NCBI GenBank assembly: GCA_040904765.1
Contig: JBBDST010000037.1
Location: 1 to 29,598, forward strand
Origin: JBBDST01 sp040904765
Lineage (GTDB): Bacteria; Actinomycetota; Nitriliruptoria; Nitriliruptorales; Nitriliruptoraceae
Direction: 5' to 3'
Length of the DNA stretch: 29,598 nt
Of the stretch, positions 22,236 to 29,476 are shown one piece after another. Under the pieces are notes generated by a model. That model did no database searches and had not been told where the DNA came from. It saw only the letters and a list, made by a program, of their open reading frames with translations. Every line of letters begins with the position of its first letter. The stretch's first letter is position 1. Position numbers and translations under genes: made by a program.

Positions 22236-22706
22236 CTAACCGTCGTTGACAACTTGCCGCGCGCAGGCGGCACAGTGCTGCTCTGCGACAAGCAGGCGAC
22301 GCACCGTGATCTGTGTGTGCGGCCGGAGGGGAAAAACGCCGCGTTTGAGGGTGGCCTGACAGTTCACGTGCACTTCGTTGATACCTGAATCAAGCACACA
22401 GTTGGCCGTATCAAACCTGCCCGTAGCGTTGATCTGTGCCACAGCGGTGGCAACGATCACATCAGTGATCTCGTTGTTCACCACGATCGTGCCGGTTGCC
22501 CGGTAGATGTCTCGGTCAAAGTGGGTCAGCGTGTGGCGGCCAAGCGCTTGGGTGAAATGGGCAAGGTGACGTTCGTGGCTCACCATCGTGAACGTGTCAA
22601 ATACCAGGGCGGCCAACAGCAGCACAAACACGATCACGCCGGGATAGAGCAGTGCGGCCGAGCCGGCACTGCTCTGACAACGGCAACCAGCAGGCACCTT
22701 CAACAT
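22236..22706 (-). CDS. TadE/TadG-like membrane protein, last gene of a pilus-like mini-operon
   Basis: A 156-residue protein with one N-terminal membrane helix preceded by a short Ser/Gly-containing segment (SSAGSAALLYPGVIVFVLLLAALVFD), the pattern of TadE/TadG-type pseudopilins. The extracytoplasmic part is beta-rich and contains a conserved-looking cysteine pair (DTANCVLD, VHVNCQATL), probably a disulphide, and a second pair near the C-terminus (EQHCAACARQ). Its ATG at 22706 overlaps the previous gene by 7 bases. It is the fourth of four small overlapping genes. The family is called from architecture and neighbourhood; sequence similarity is weak. Confidence 0.7.
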   Translation of the reverse strand: MLKVPAGCRCQSSAGSAALLYPGVIVFVLLLAALVFDTFTMVSHERHLAHFTQALGRHTLTHFDRDIYRATGTIVVNNEITDVIVATAVAQINATGRFDTANCVLDSGINEVHVNCQATLKRGVFPLRPHTQITVRRLLVAEQHCAACARQVVNDG

Positions 22707-23119
22707 GTGTCGTCGGGCACATGGTGAATCGAAAAGTCACGGTAAGCCGTCACGATCTGTGAGGCGGCGCCAGTCAGCGCATAGGCCCGGCCAGTTACCA
22801 CACCGTCATAGCTGCCGGTAAGTGTGACGGTAACCACCGGGCAAGGATCGTCACTTGACGTCATCGAAACGCTGTACCCGACAAACGCTGGATCGTGTAT
22901 CAACGTTGCTTCACTCACAACCTGATCGGCCAGTTGCGCCACCCCAAACTGGGCCAAGCGCAACAGTTCATCGCGGGCCAGCAACAGCCCAAACAGTTCA
23001 ACGACAGTCAGCATGACGCTGACGATCACCGCCGTAAACACGGCAACTTCAAGCCCTCCCACAAAACCGTCATCGCGACAGCGATTCGACCTTCCGCCAT
23101 ACGTCACATCACTGGTCAC
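22700..23119 (-). CDS. TadE-like minor pilin
   Basis: A 139-residue protein with the TadE layout: a short basic cytoplasmic start, an acidic residue just before or in the membrane helix (DDGFVGGLEVAVFTAVIVSVMLTVVELFGLLLARDELLRLAQFGV), then an amphipathic helix and a small beta domain. Glu29, within VGGLEVAVFT, is where the Glu of a prepilin-peptidase substrate would stand. In actinobacteria such genes (as in the Rv3654c-Rv3656c region) accompany the Tad motor. Here no motor gene adjoins. It overlaps both neighbours, by 11 bases upstream and 7 bases downstream. Confidence 0.75.
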   Translation of the reverse strand: MTSDVTYGGRSNRCRDDGFVGGLEVAVFTAVIVSVMLTVVELFGLLLARDELLRLAQFGVAQLADQVVSEATLIHDPAFVGYSVSMTSSDDPCPVVTVTLTGSYDGVVTGRAYALTGAASQIVTAYRDFSIHHVPDDTC

Positions 23120-23459
23120 GGTGAATCATTACCTGTATGCCTTGATGGGCCGACAAACGCATGTCGCCAGAGCGTGTAACTACCGCAACGAGACGTTCAG
23201 GTGTTTCATCACAGGCAACGTCAACGTGAGAAAACCGGGTAGTGACGGCATTGCTAAACCACGGACACCCAAGGGACTCGCGGTGTGCCGCAACGTCCGC
23301 GATCCGGTTCACCTCACGCACTATCAGTGTGTGCGAAAGCAAAGAAAACAGCGTCTGGGAAACCAGGGCAATCACCACCATCAGCATCGTGACGCTTAAC
23401 GCCAAGGTCACCACCACCGAACCGTGTTCACCCGACAGATCGTTGCCGGGCATTCTCAC
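23109..23459 (-). CDS. TadE/TadG-like protein (actinobacterial Rv3654c type)
   Basis: A 116-residue protein starting with EHGSVVVTLALSVTMLMVVIALVSQTLFSLL, matching the 'RGSATVLAL' style N-terminus of the small TadE-like proteins found near the pilus/secretion cluster of actinobacteria. The membrane helix is followed by a short helix with an Arg/Asp pattern (REVNRIADVAAHRESLG) and a small C-terminal domain with two cysteines (GCPWF, VACDE). It starts at GTG 23459, overlapping the TGA of the preceding 59-residue gene; an ATG two codons later is also possible. Confidence 0.75.
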   Translation of the reverse strand: MRMPGNDLSGEHGSVVVTLALSVTMLMVVIALVSQTLFSLLSHTLIVREVNRIADVAAHRESLGCPWFSNAVTTRFSHVDVACDETPERLVAVVTRSGDMRLSAHQGIQVMIHRDQ

Positions 23460-23635
23460 GCGCCAATCTCAACGACAGCGCTACGGATGCGTTCTTCTGC
23501 CTGCGTGATCACGCCGCTAAACACCAGCCACATGCCGGCCCCAATCAGCGCCATAATGAGCACCGCAATCGCCGTCGAAATCACCCCTTCACCTGATTCG
23601 TCATGCAGCTTTGGCCCTGTCGCAACATCTGTCAT
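23456..23635 (-). CDS. Small single-helix pilin-like protein (59 aa)
   Basis: A 59-residue product read directly from the complement of 23456-23635. It begins MTDVATGPKLHDESGEG, then has one membrane helix (VISTAIAVLIMALIGAGMWLVF) and a charged C-terminal helix (ITQAEERIRSAVVEI). The soluble leader, a Gly-Glu-Gly before the helix and the small size resemble Flp-type pilins or the small DUF4244-type protein that precedes TadE genes in actinobacteria. The fit is not exact, since the usual Tyr after Glu is absent. ATG 23635 has AAAGGG 6 bases upstream, and its TGA overlaps the next GTG. It is the first gene of the mini-operon. Confidence 0.72.
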   Translation of the reverse strand: MTDVATGPKLHDESGEGVISTAIAVLIMALIGAGMWLVFSGVITQAEERIRSAVVEIGA

Positions 23636-23803
23636 CTCGCGCCCTTTGCGTTACCCAACGGCGAACACCCCAACTACACTCAAAAACGGTCGGGCTAGGG
23701 AGAACTAAAGCAAGACCGGTACAGCAGGTTTATCTCTGCCATGTGCCGTGTAGTCCGTCGCTCAAGCTTGCCGTGCTGTTACGGCCACACCCTAAGGACA
23801 GTG

Positions 23804-24580
23804 ATGTTTCGCCTCGACAACAAAACGTGCATCGTGACCGGCGCCGGCTCCAAGGAATATGGGGTTGGAACCGGCCAAGCCACCAGCGTCGTGTTTGCCC
23901 GTGCCGGCGCCAACGTTGTGCTGGTCGACCGTGATCCCGAACAGGTGGCACACACCCAAGCGATGATCGAACAAGAAGGCGGCAACTGTGCCGTGTTCTT
24001 GGGCGATCTCACCGACCCGAAAACGTCAGATGCGATGGTTGCGTTTGCCCAGGACACGTACGGCTCACTTGACGTGCTGCACAACAATCTGGGTTCACTC
24101 GTCAAAGGCCCAATTACGGTTGTCACTGAAGACGAATGGGACCGCGCGTTGACCATGAATCTGCGCACCACCATCAACGCATCACGGGCCGCCATGACGG
24201 CCATGCAAGAAACCGGCGGGGTTGTCACCACCACTTCATCGGTGGCATCGATCCGTCCGCGCGGCTCAACCGCCTACTCCACCGCCAAAGGTGCCGTCAA
24301 CGCCTTAACCCAAGCCCTTGCCATGGACGGTGCGCCATACGGCATCCGCGTGAACTGCATTCTGCCAGGCCCGATCTACACCCCGATGGGGATGTATGCG
24401 TCAGGCACAGACGACGAAGCCCGCGAACGGCGCAAAAATGCTTCCCCCATGAAACGGGAAGGCACCGCATGGGACATCGCTCATGCTGGCCTGTATCTGG
24501 CCAGTGAAGAAGCGCGCTATGTCACCGGTGTGCTGTTGCCGGTCGATGGCGGCATGACCCTGCCCACAGCACCACGCTAA
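23804..24580 (+). CDS. Short-chain dehydrogenase/reductase (SDR), catalytically complete
   Basis: A 258-residue classical SDR, an NAD(P)-dependent oxidoreductase. The nucleotide-binding glycine motif is extended (TGAGSKEYGVGTGQA, 12-26), NNAG appears as NNLG (94-97), and the catalytic residues are present: Ser145/Ser146, Tyr158 and Lys162 (YSTAK). Asp42 at the end of beta-2 (VVLVDRD) suggests preference for NAD(H) over NADP(H). The C-terminus has the usual YVTGVLLPVDGGMT. ATG 23804 is preceded by AAGGA at 5 bases; the 21 extra upstream residues of the ORF lack support. It is the first gene of an SDR-SDR-amidase operon, with the second SDR 39 bases downstream. The substrate is unknown. Confidence 0.92.
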   Translation: MFRLDNKTCIVTGAGSKEYGVGTGQATSVVFARAGANVVLVDRDPEQVAHTQAMIEQEGGNCAVFLGDLTDPKTSDAMVAFAQDTYGSLDVLHNNLGSLVKGPITVVTEDEWDRALTMNLRTTINASRAAMTAMQETGGVVTTTSSVASIRPRGSTAYSTAKGAVNALTQALAMDGAPYGIRVNCILPGPIYTPMGMYASGTDDEARERRKNASPMKREGTAWDIAHAGLYLASEEARYVTGVLLPVDGGMTLPTAPR

Positions 24581-24619
24581 CCACCCAACTGTTTCAATGT
24601 TCACAAAGGATCATCTCCT

Positions 24620-25345
24620 ATGGATCTCTCCAATCGCACGGTCGTCATCGCCGGAGGCGCACGCAATATCGGGCGCGGCATTGTGCTCGAATTCGCCAAA
24701 AATCATGCCAAAATCGTGTTGAACTCGCGGGCAGAAACCCCCGAATTCATCGAAACCCTCAATGACGCCCGTGCACTTGGCGCAGACGTCACCCCGGTAC
24801 CCGGCGACATCACCGAAGAAGGCGTACGCCAAGAAATCTTTGCGGCCGCCAACGACGTGTACGGCGGCGCAGACGTGCTCGTGCACGCCCCGTCATACCG
24901 GATCGAACGTCGCTTTAGCGACATGACGGCAGAAGAGTGGCACAAAGTAATGGACTTAAACCTCCACTCGTACTTTTACCTCATCCACGGGCTGGTCGAC
25001 GGGATGGCGGAACGTGGTTGGGGGCGGATCATCGGCTTTTCTGGTGCGATGGCGTTTCGCGCGAAACGAAACGGTGCCCACACGATCGCGTCCAAAGGTG
25101 CAGTCGTTGGACTCACCCGTGCGATCGCGTTTGAATACGCCGACAAAGGCGTAACCGCAAACACGATCGTGCCCGGGGTGGTCGCCACCGAAAAGAACGT
25201 CACGCTCGGCTTGCCTTCTGCCCCGGTCGGCCGCTTTGGTGTGCCTGAAGATTTCGCGGCGATGTGCATCTACTTGTGTAGCGAACCGGGCGGTTTCATC
25301 ACCGGCCAGTCGCTGCACATCAACGGTGGCGTGGACTTCTACTAA
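24620..25345 (+). CDS. Divergent SDR-family protein lacking the catalytic tyrosine
   Basis: A 241-residue protein of clear SDR fold: glycine-rich motif AGGARNIGRGI (11-21), PGDITEEG, and the C-terminal FITGQSLHINGGVDFY. Three active-site landmarks differ from classical SDRs. NNAG is replaced by HAPS (89-92). At the YxxxK position the sequence is TIASK, so the tyrosine is Thr155 (with His154 beside it) and Lys159 is kept. The SS motif reads FSGA (Ser141). Loss of the tyrosine suggests either altered chemistry or a non-catalytic subunit. It lies 39 bases after a complete SDR and 26 bases before an amidase gene, which suggests a shared pathway. AAAGGATCATCTCCT precedes ATG 24620. Confidence 0.88.
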   Translation: MDLSNRTVVIAGGARNIGRGIVLEFAKNHAKIVLNSRAETPEFIETLNDARALGADVTPVPGDITEEGVRQEIFAAANDVYGGADVLVHAPSYRIERRFSDMTAEEWHKVMDLNLHSYFYLIHGLVDGMAERGWGRIIGFSGAMAFRAKRNGAHTIASKGAVVGLTRAIAFEYADKGVTANTIVPGVVATEKNVTLGLPSAPVGRFGVPEDFAAMCIYLCSEPGGFITGQSLHINGGVDFY

Positions 25346-25371
25346 ACCGTCAACAACGTTTCGAGACGACC

Positions 25372-26562
25372 ATGACGCTGCCTGTTGACACTACCGGCGC
25401 ACTACGCGTTGGCCCGGCCATACTTGCCGCCAACACTGGCGATGGACCGTTGAACGAACTGATGTTTGTCGTCAAAGACCTGTTTGCCGTCGCCGGCCAC
25501 CATACGGCAGCAGGCTCACCGGAACGGCTCACCGACGCTTTTCTAGCGGCCGCCAACGCCCAAGTCATCGACCGGTTGCTCGCCCACGGTGCCACACTGA
25601 TTGGCATCACCCATCAAGACGAACTGGCCTACAGCCTGATGGGGCAAAACGCCCGTTTCCCAAACCCAACCAACCCGCGCGCACCGGGGTCAATCACCGG
25701 CGGATCATCCTCAGGTTCAGCCGCGGCGGTGGCAGCAGGCATGGTCCCATTTTCGCTTGGCACCGACACTGGCGGTTCGATACGGGTGCCTGCCAGCTAC
25801 TGCGGTGTCGCGAGTATCCGACCGACCCATGGACGGGTCAGCATGGACGGGGTCGTACCACTCGCACCATCCCTTGACACGGTCGGCTGGTTTGCCGACA
25901 CCGCTCAACGCTTGACGCAAGTCGCCAACGTTTTGCTTGACGGCGAAGCGGTCAAACAAACGTTTCACACGGTGCGGGTCCCGCGCGACATCCTAAAGTT
26001 GGTAAGCGACGACGTGGCTGCAGTCACACGCACGTACGCCGCGAAGGTTGCCGCCACACTTGGTGTGCCTCTCGATGACGCCCCGCTTGCCTCAAGCGGG
26101 CAGCTTGATGCCTATGCGGCAGCGTTTGTCACGGTGCAAGGGTTTGAAATCTGGCAGTCCTACGGCCCTTGGATCACTGCCACAAACCCGACGCTTGGGC
26201 CCGGCACCGCCCAACGCTTACACGCCGCATCAAACGTCACAAAAGAGCAGGCTACTCAAGCATCCGCCGTGCGTAACGCCTGCACGCAAGACGTCACGGC
26301 GTATCTCGACAGTGCGCTGATGCTGCTGCCTGGCGCCGTGTCGCGCGCTCCAAAAACGACGCTTAACGACGACGATCAGTTGGTGCTTCGTCAGCGACTG
26401 TTGCAACTCACCTCGCCACCTGGTCTTGCCGGCGTGCCTTGCGTCACTGTCGATGTGACTCCGCATGAGTCCTACCCGATCGGGGTAAGTTTTGTCGGGC
26501 CGGCCAACACCGATGAAGTGCTGCTGGACCTCGTGTCACAGTTGGCCGCGGTCGTCTTGTAA
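25372..26562 (+). CDS. Amidase signature family hydrolase
   Basis: A 396-residue amidase with the complete Ser-cisSer-Lys triad: Lys35 in VVKDLF, cis-Ser113 in GGSSSGS (110-116) and nucleophile Ser136 in DTGGSIRVPAS. It hydrolyses a C-N amide bond. The compact length and the start FVVKDLFAVAGHHTAAGSPE recall the plant AMI1/bacterial indoleacetamide hydrolase-like branch rather than GatA, so it is not expected to be the tRNA amidotransferase subunit. It follows the second SDR by 26 bases. Its ribosome-binding site is weak, so translation may depend on coupling. Its 3' end overlaps the convergent metal permease gene by 27 bases, with a 20-bp palindrome on the stop codon. Confidence 0.93.
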   Translation: MTLPVDTTGALRVGPAILAANTGDGPLNELMFVVKDLFAVAGHHTAAGSPERLTDAFLAAANAQVIDRLLAHGATLIGITHQDELAYSLMGQNARFPNPTNPRAPGSITGGSSSGSAAAVAAGMVPFSLGTDTGGSIRVPASYCGVASIRPTHGRVSMDGVVPLAPSLDTVGWFADTAQRLTQVANVLLDGEAVKQTFHTVRVPRDILKLVSDDVAAVTRTYAAKVAATLGVPLDDAPLASSGQLDAYAAAFVTVQGFEIWQSYGPWITATNPTLGPGTAQRLHAASNVTKEQATQASAVRNACTQDVTAYLDSALMLLPGAVSRAPKTTLNDDDQLVLRQRLLQLTSPPGLAGVPCVTVDVTPHESYPIGVSFVGPANTDEVLLDLVSQLAAVVL

Positions 26563-27411
26563 GACGACCTGTCTTCGGCGGATGATGCCCCGCGGCGAGA
26601 AAAGAAGCATCAACACGAACACGGCCCCGGCAAACAGCACGATCGCTGCTCCTGAGGGCACGTTGGCATAGTACGAGACGTAGAGGCCGCCAACACCGGA
26701 ACCGATTCCGATCACGCTTGCAACCAGCATCATCGTGGCGAGCCGAATGGTGACAAACGCTGCCGCGGCACCCGGGATAATCAACAGCGCCACCACCAAA
26801 ATGATGCCGACGGTGCGTAACGCCCCAACGATCGCCGCGGACAACAGGGCCGTAAACAGATACTCCATGGCGCCGGTACGCATCCCGCTGGCTGCCGCCC
26901 CGTCAGGATCAAAACTCCAAAATGTGAACGCCCGCATCGCACCAACCAGCACGACGACGACGATTACCCCAATGACGGCCGTAAACACCAAATCGCTGAC
27001 GCGCACCCCAAGAATGTTGCCAAACAGCACGTGAAATACGTCGATGTTGCGTGGCTGAAACACCGCAAACAGAGCCAAGCCAAGCGCAAACATAACAGTA
27101 AAGACCACTCCCATCGCCGTATCTGCCTTGAACGGCGCATGACGCGTCACATACACGATCGCCATCCCGGAACCGATCGCAACAATCAGTGCACCAACCG
27201 GAATCCCGACTTCGCCGCCCACAAGATAGCCAAGCACCACTCCAAACAGCACCGCATGGCTGATCGCATCCCCAAGTAGTGCCTGGCCGCGCACCACCAG
27301 CAGGCACGACAAAACAGCACAGGTCACACCGACAACAGCGGCCGTAACAATACCGACCCGCATAAACCCGTAGTTCACCAGCGGATCAACCAGCAGGTTC
27401 ACAAACGTCAT
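26536..27411 (-). CDS. Zinc/manganese-type ABC transporter permease (ZnuB/MntB/TroC family)
   Basis: A 291-residue ABC-3 family permease with about eight to nine membrane helices. The start FVNLLVDPLVNYGFMRVGIVTAAVVGVTCAVLSCLLVVRGQALLGDAISHAVLFGVVLGYLVG contains the family hallmark ALLGDAISHAVLFGVVLG. LRTVGIILVVALLIIPGAAA is the second conserved part. It forms the channel for divalent metal import with the ATPase and binding protein encoded upstream. ATG 27411 has AAGG 6 bases upstream and lies 3 bases after the ATPase stop. Its last 27 bases overlap the 3' end of the convergent amidase gene. Confidence 0.93.
   Translation of the reverse strand: MTFVNLLVDPLVNYGFMRVGIVTAAVVGVTCAVLSCLLVVRGQALLGDAISHAVLFGVVLGYLVGGEVGIPVGALIVAIGSGMAIVYVTRHAPFKADTAMGVVFTVMFALGLALFAVFQPRNIDVFHVLFGNILGVRVSDLVFTAVIGVIVVVVLVGAMRAFTFWSFDPDGAAASGMRTGAMEYLFTALLSAAIVGALRTVGIILVVALLIIPGAAAAFVTIRLATMMLVASVIGIGSGVGGLYVSYYANVPSGAAIVLFAGAVFVLMLLFSPRGIIRRRQVVLQDDRGQL
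26550..26569. terminator. Palindrome on the amidase stop codon, probable bidirectional terminator
   Basis: GGTCGTCTT (26550-26558) and AAGACGACC (26561-26569) form a perfect 9-bp inverted repeat separated by GT; in practice a 7-bp stem with a 6-base TTGTAA loop. The amidase TAA is at 26560-26562, inside the palindrome, which also lies in the last codons of the opposite metal permease gene. No U-run follows on either strand. Confidence 0.5.
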
Positions 27412-27414
27412 AGC

Positions 27415-28152
27415 TCACCTTTCCGGTTTCGTTGGCTGCGCTGACCAGCCATACACCGTGGCGAGCAACTCTGGTGTCACGATCCTGCCTGGCTCTCCGG
27501 TGGCGACAATACGGTTGGCAAGCAACACGACCGTGTCAAACCGTGACACCAGCGCCGACAGGTCATGGCTGACAATAACGACCAACGCACCGTTTACTGC
27601 GGCCGCATCAAGTTCTCGTTCCATAATGGCAACACTGGCCTGATCAAGTGCCGCATACGGTTCGTCAAGCACCAGTACCGACGCCTGCTGTGCCAGCGCA
27701 CGCGCCAGAAACATGCGCTGCTGCTGCCCGCCCGACAGTTCCCCAACGCGCGTATCGGCAAGCGCATCAAGACCGACTTTGATCAGCGCCTCATCAATCG
27801 CGTCATGGTCTGTGGCAGTCAGCCGTGAAAACGCCCGCCGGTGGGGATAACGGCCCATGGTCACGACATCACGAACCCGAACCGGATGTTCCCAATCGAC
27901 CGTGGCGCGCTGCGGCAGATAGGCAAACACACCTCGGCAGCGACGCACATCGACCCCGTTGAACGTCACTGAACCTGCCGTTGGGCGCACAACACCGACC
28001 AGACAACGCAACAGCGTCGACTTGCCAGAACCGTTGGGGCCGATGATCCCAACTCGTCCTGGGGCCGTTAGCGTTAACGACACGTCTTTTAACGCTGGCA
28101 GCGATCGGTAGAACATGCTCACAGCGTCAAGTGTCAAAACATTTTCGGTCAT
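27415..28152 (-). CDS. Zinc/manganese-type ABC transporter ATP-binding protein (ZnuC/MntA family)
   Basis: A 245-residue ATPase with Walker A GPNGSGKS (38-45), Q-loop LPQR, signature LSGGQQQR (139-146), Walker B LVLDEPYAALD (160-170) and H-loop VSHD. The stretch YLPQRATVDWEHPVRVRDVVTMGRY after the Q-loop is typical of the metal-chelate group (ZnuC, MntA, TroB). It energises uptake of a divalent metal through the adjoining permease. ATG 28152 overlaps the binding-protein stop (ATGA), so subunits are made in coupled fashion. Confidence 0.94.
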   Translation of the reverse strand: MTENVLTLDAVSMFYRSLPALKDVSLTLTAPGRVGIIGPNGSGKSTLLRCLVGVVRPTAGSVTFNGVDVRRCRGVFAYLPQRATVDWEHPVRVRDVVTMGRYPHRRAFSRLTATDHDAIDEALIKVGLDALADTRVGELSGGQQQRMFLARALAQQASVLVLDEPYAALDQASVAIMERELDAAAVNGALVVIVSHDLSALVSRFDTVVLLANRIVATGEPGRIVTPELLATVYGWSAQPTKPER

Positions 28153-29078
28153 TCACTAAGCCCGTCGATAATCGCCTTGACATTATGACGCATCATCGCC
28201 ACATAACTGTCGGCCACCGATCCGGGCGGGCCAAGAGCATCGCCATAAAGGGGTGTGCCAATCGCTACTTGCGCATCAATTGCAATCCGTGTCAACAACA
28301 ACTGGTTCACGGTCGTTTCCACAAAAATGGTGGGGATCGATTCACGTCGCAAGAGATCAATGAGGGTCTGCACTTGGCGTGCACTGGGCTGAGTTTCCGT
28401 TGACACGCCATACAGCGACGCCACTTCAAAACCGTAATGCCGCCCGAAATACCCAAAAGCATCGTGGCTTGTTACCAGTGTCCGCCGATCATCTGGCAAC
28501 ACAGCAAACACGTCACGCAGTTCATCGTCCAGCGCAAACAGCGTCTGCCGGTACGCCTCGGCCCGCTGCCGATAGACGGCCGCATGCTCGGGATCATAGA
28601 CTGCAAGCGTTTCGGCAATCACCGTGACATAGTCGGCCGCAAACACCGGCACCATCCAAAGATGAGGGTCCGGATCGCCATCATCTTCAAACTGCAACGG
28701 CCACGCCCGTTCTTCACTGACAAACACGACTGTGCCGCGAGCCTGCCGCGACAGCGCCGCAAACCACGGCTCAAGATTTGCACCGTTAGCGATGATCACA
28801 TCCGCGTTGGCAATAAGCCTGGCATCGGCTGGGGTCGGCTCGTACACATGCGGGTCAGTGTCAAACGGCACGACACTGACAACCGTCACCGCATCGTCAA
28901 CGACGTTCAAAGCAAAGTCTGCCAGCACGGTCGTTGAGGTAACGACGGTTAGTCGTGCCGTATCCTCTTCGGTTGGCGTTTGGCTGCACGCACCCGCCAC
29001 GACCGCAAGGATGAGCAAGGTGACGCCTTGCCACGACCTTCGGTTGGTAGCAAAAGCATCACGTTTACCCAAGGTCAC
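28149..29078 (-). CDS. Zinc/manganese ABC transporter substrate-binding lipoprotein (ZnuA/TroA family)
   Basis: A 309-residue cluster A-I solute-binding protein anchored by a lipid: signal peptide with lipobox VAGAC (Cys31). The metal ligands expected for the family are His77 (DPHVYEP), His139 (DPHLWM), His205 (TSHDAFGYF) and Asp280 (YGDALG). His rather than Glu at the third position is the pattern of ZnuA/TroA-type zinc (or zinc/manganese) binders, unlike PsaA/MntC-type proteins. The long His-rich loop of Gram-negative ZnuA is absent; an acidic stretch (EDDGDPD, 131-137) stands before His139. GTG 29078 overlaps the stop of the Rieske gene. No metalloregulator gene or obvious Zur box is visible nearby. 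Confidence 0.93.
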   Translation of the reverse strand: MTLGKRDAFATNRRSWQGVTLLILAVVAGACSQTPTEEDTARLTVVTSTTVLADFALNVVDDAVTVVSVVPFDTDPHVYEPTPADARLIANADVIIANGANLEPWFAALSRQARGTVVFVSEERAWPLQFEDDGDPDPHLWMVPVFAADYVTVIAETLAVYDPEHAAVYRQRAEAYRQTLFALDDELRDVFAVLPDDRRTLVTSHDAFGYFGRHYGFEVASLYGVSTETQPSARQVQTLIDLLRRESIPTIFVETTVNQLLLTRIAIDAQVAIGTPLYGDALGPPGSVADSYVAMMRHNVKAIIDGLSE

Positions 29079-29431
29079 ACGGACAACAGCACACGGTCGT
29101 CAACGACCCTGACCTCGTACGTTCTGATTTTGAGTCGGTCAGGTCGGCCAACCGCAGCGCCGTCGTACAAGCGAAACTCCCAGCCATGCCACGGACAGCG
29201 CACCACCCCTTTATCGAGGCCATACACGTATTCTTGCGGTTTTGACGGCAGCATCGTGCCGTCAACCGTGCCTAGGGACAGGCTTGCCCCATAATGGGGG
29301 CAAGCATCGTTGAGCGCATAACACTGATCGTCGTCGCCACGGACCACCAGAATTTCACGTTTGTCGATGGTCACCATTTTTGCTTTACCAGCAGGCCAGT
29401 CTTCCACCGGTCCAAGATCATGCTCGGCCAT
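29075..29431 (-). CDS. Rieske [2Fe-2S] ferredoxin-like protein
   Basis: A 118-residue single-domain Rieske protein. The cluster ligands are Cys44 and His46 (CPHYGA) and Cys79 and His82 (CPWHGWEF), the normal two-Cys two-His set. The loop between them is longer than in the shortest BphF-type ferredoxins. Such proteins pass electrons to Rieske non-heme oxygenases or are fused/associated with nitrite reductases and hydrolytic clusters. There is no signal peptide, so it is cytoplasmic. ATG 29431 has GGTGAG just upstream. It lies 45 bases after a partial amidohydrolase gene and its stop overlaps the start of the metal-binding lipoprotein gene (GTGA). The redox partner is not in the window. Confidence 0.92.
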   Translation of the reverse strand: MAEHDLGPVEDWPAGKAKMVTIDKREILVVRGDDDQCYALNDACPHYGASLSLGTVDGTMLPSKPQEYVYGLDKGVVRCPWHGWEFRLYDGAAVGRPDRLKIRTYEVRVVDDRVLLSV

Positions 29432-29476
29432 AACTCACCCCATCTGTATTGTCGTTCCACGTCACCGTCAACAGGC

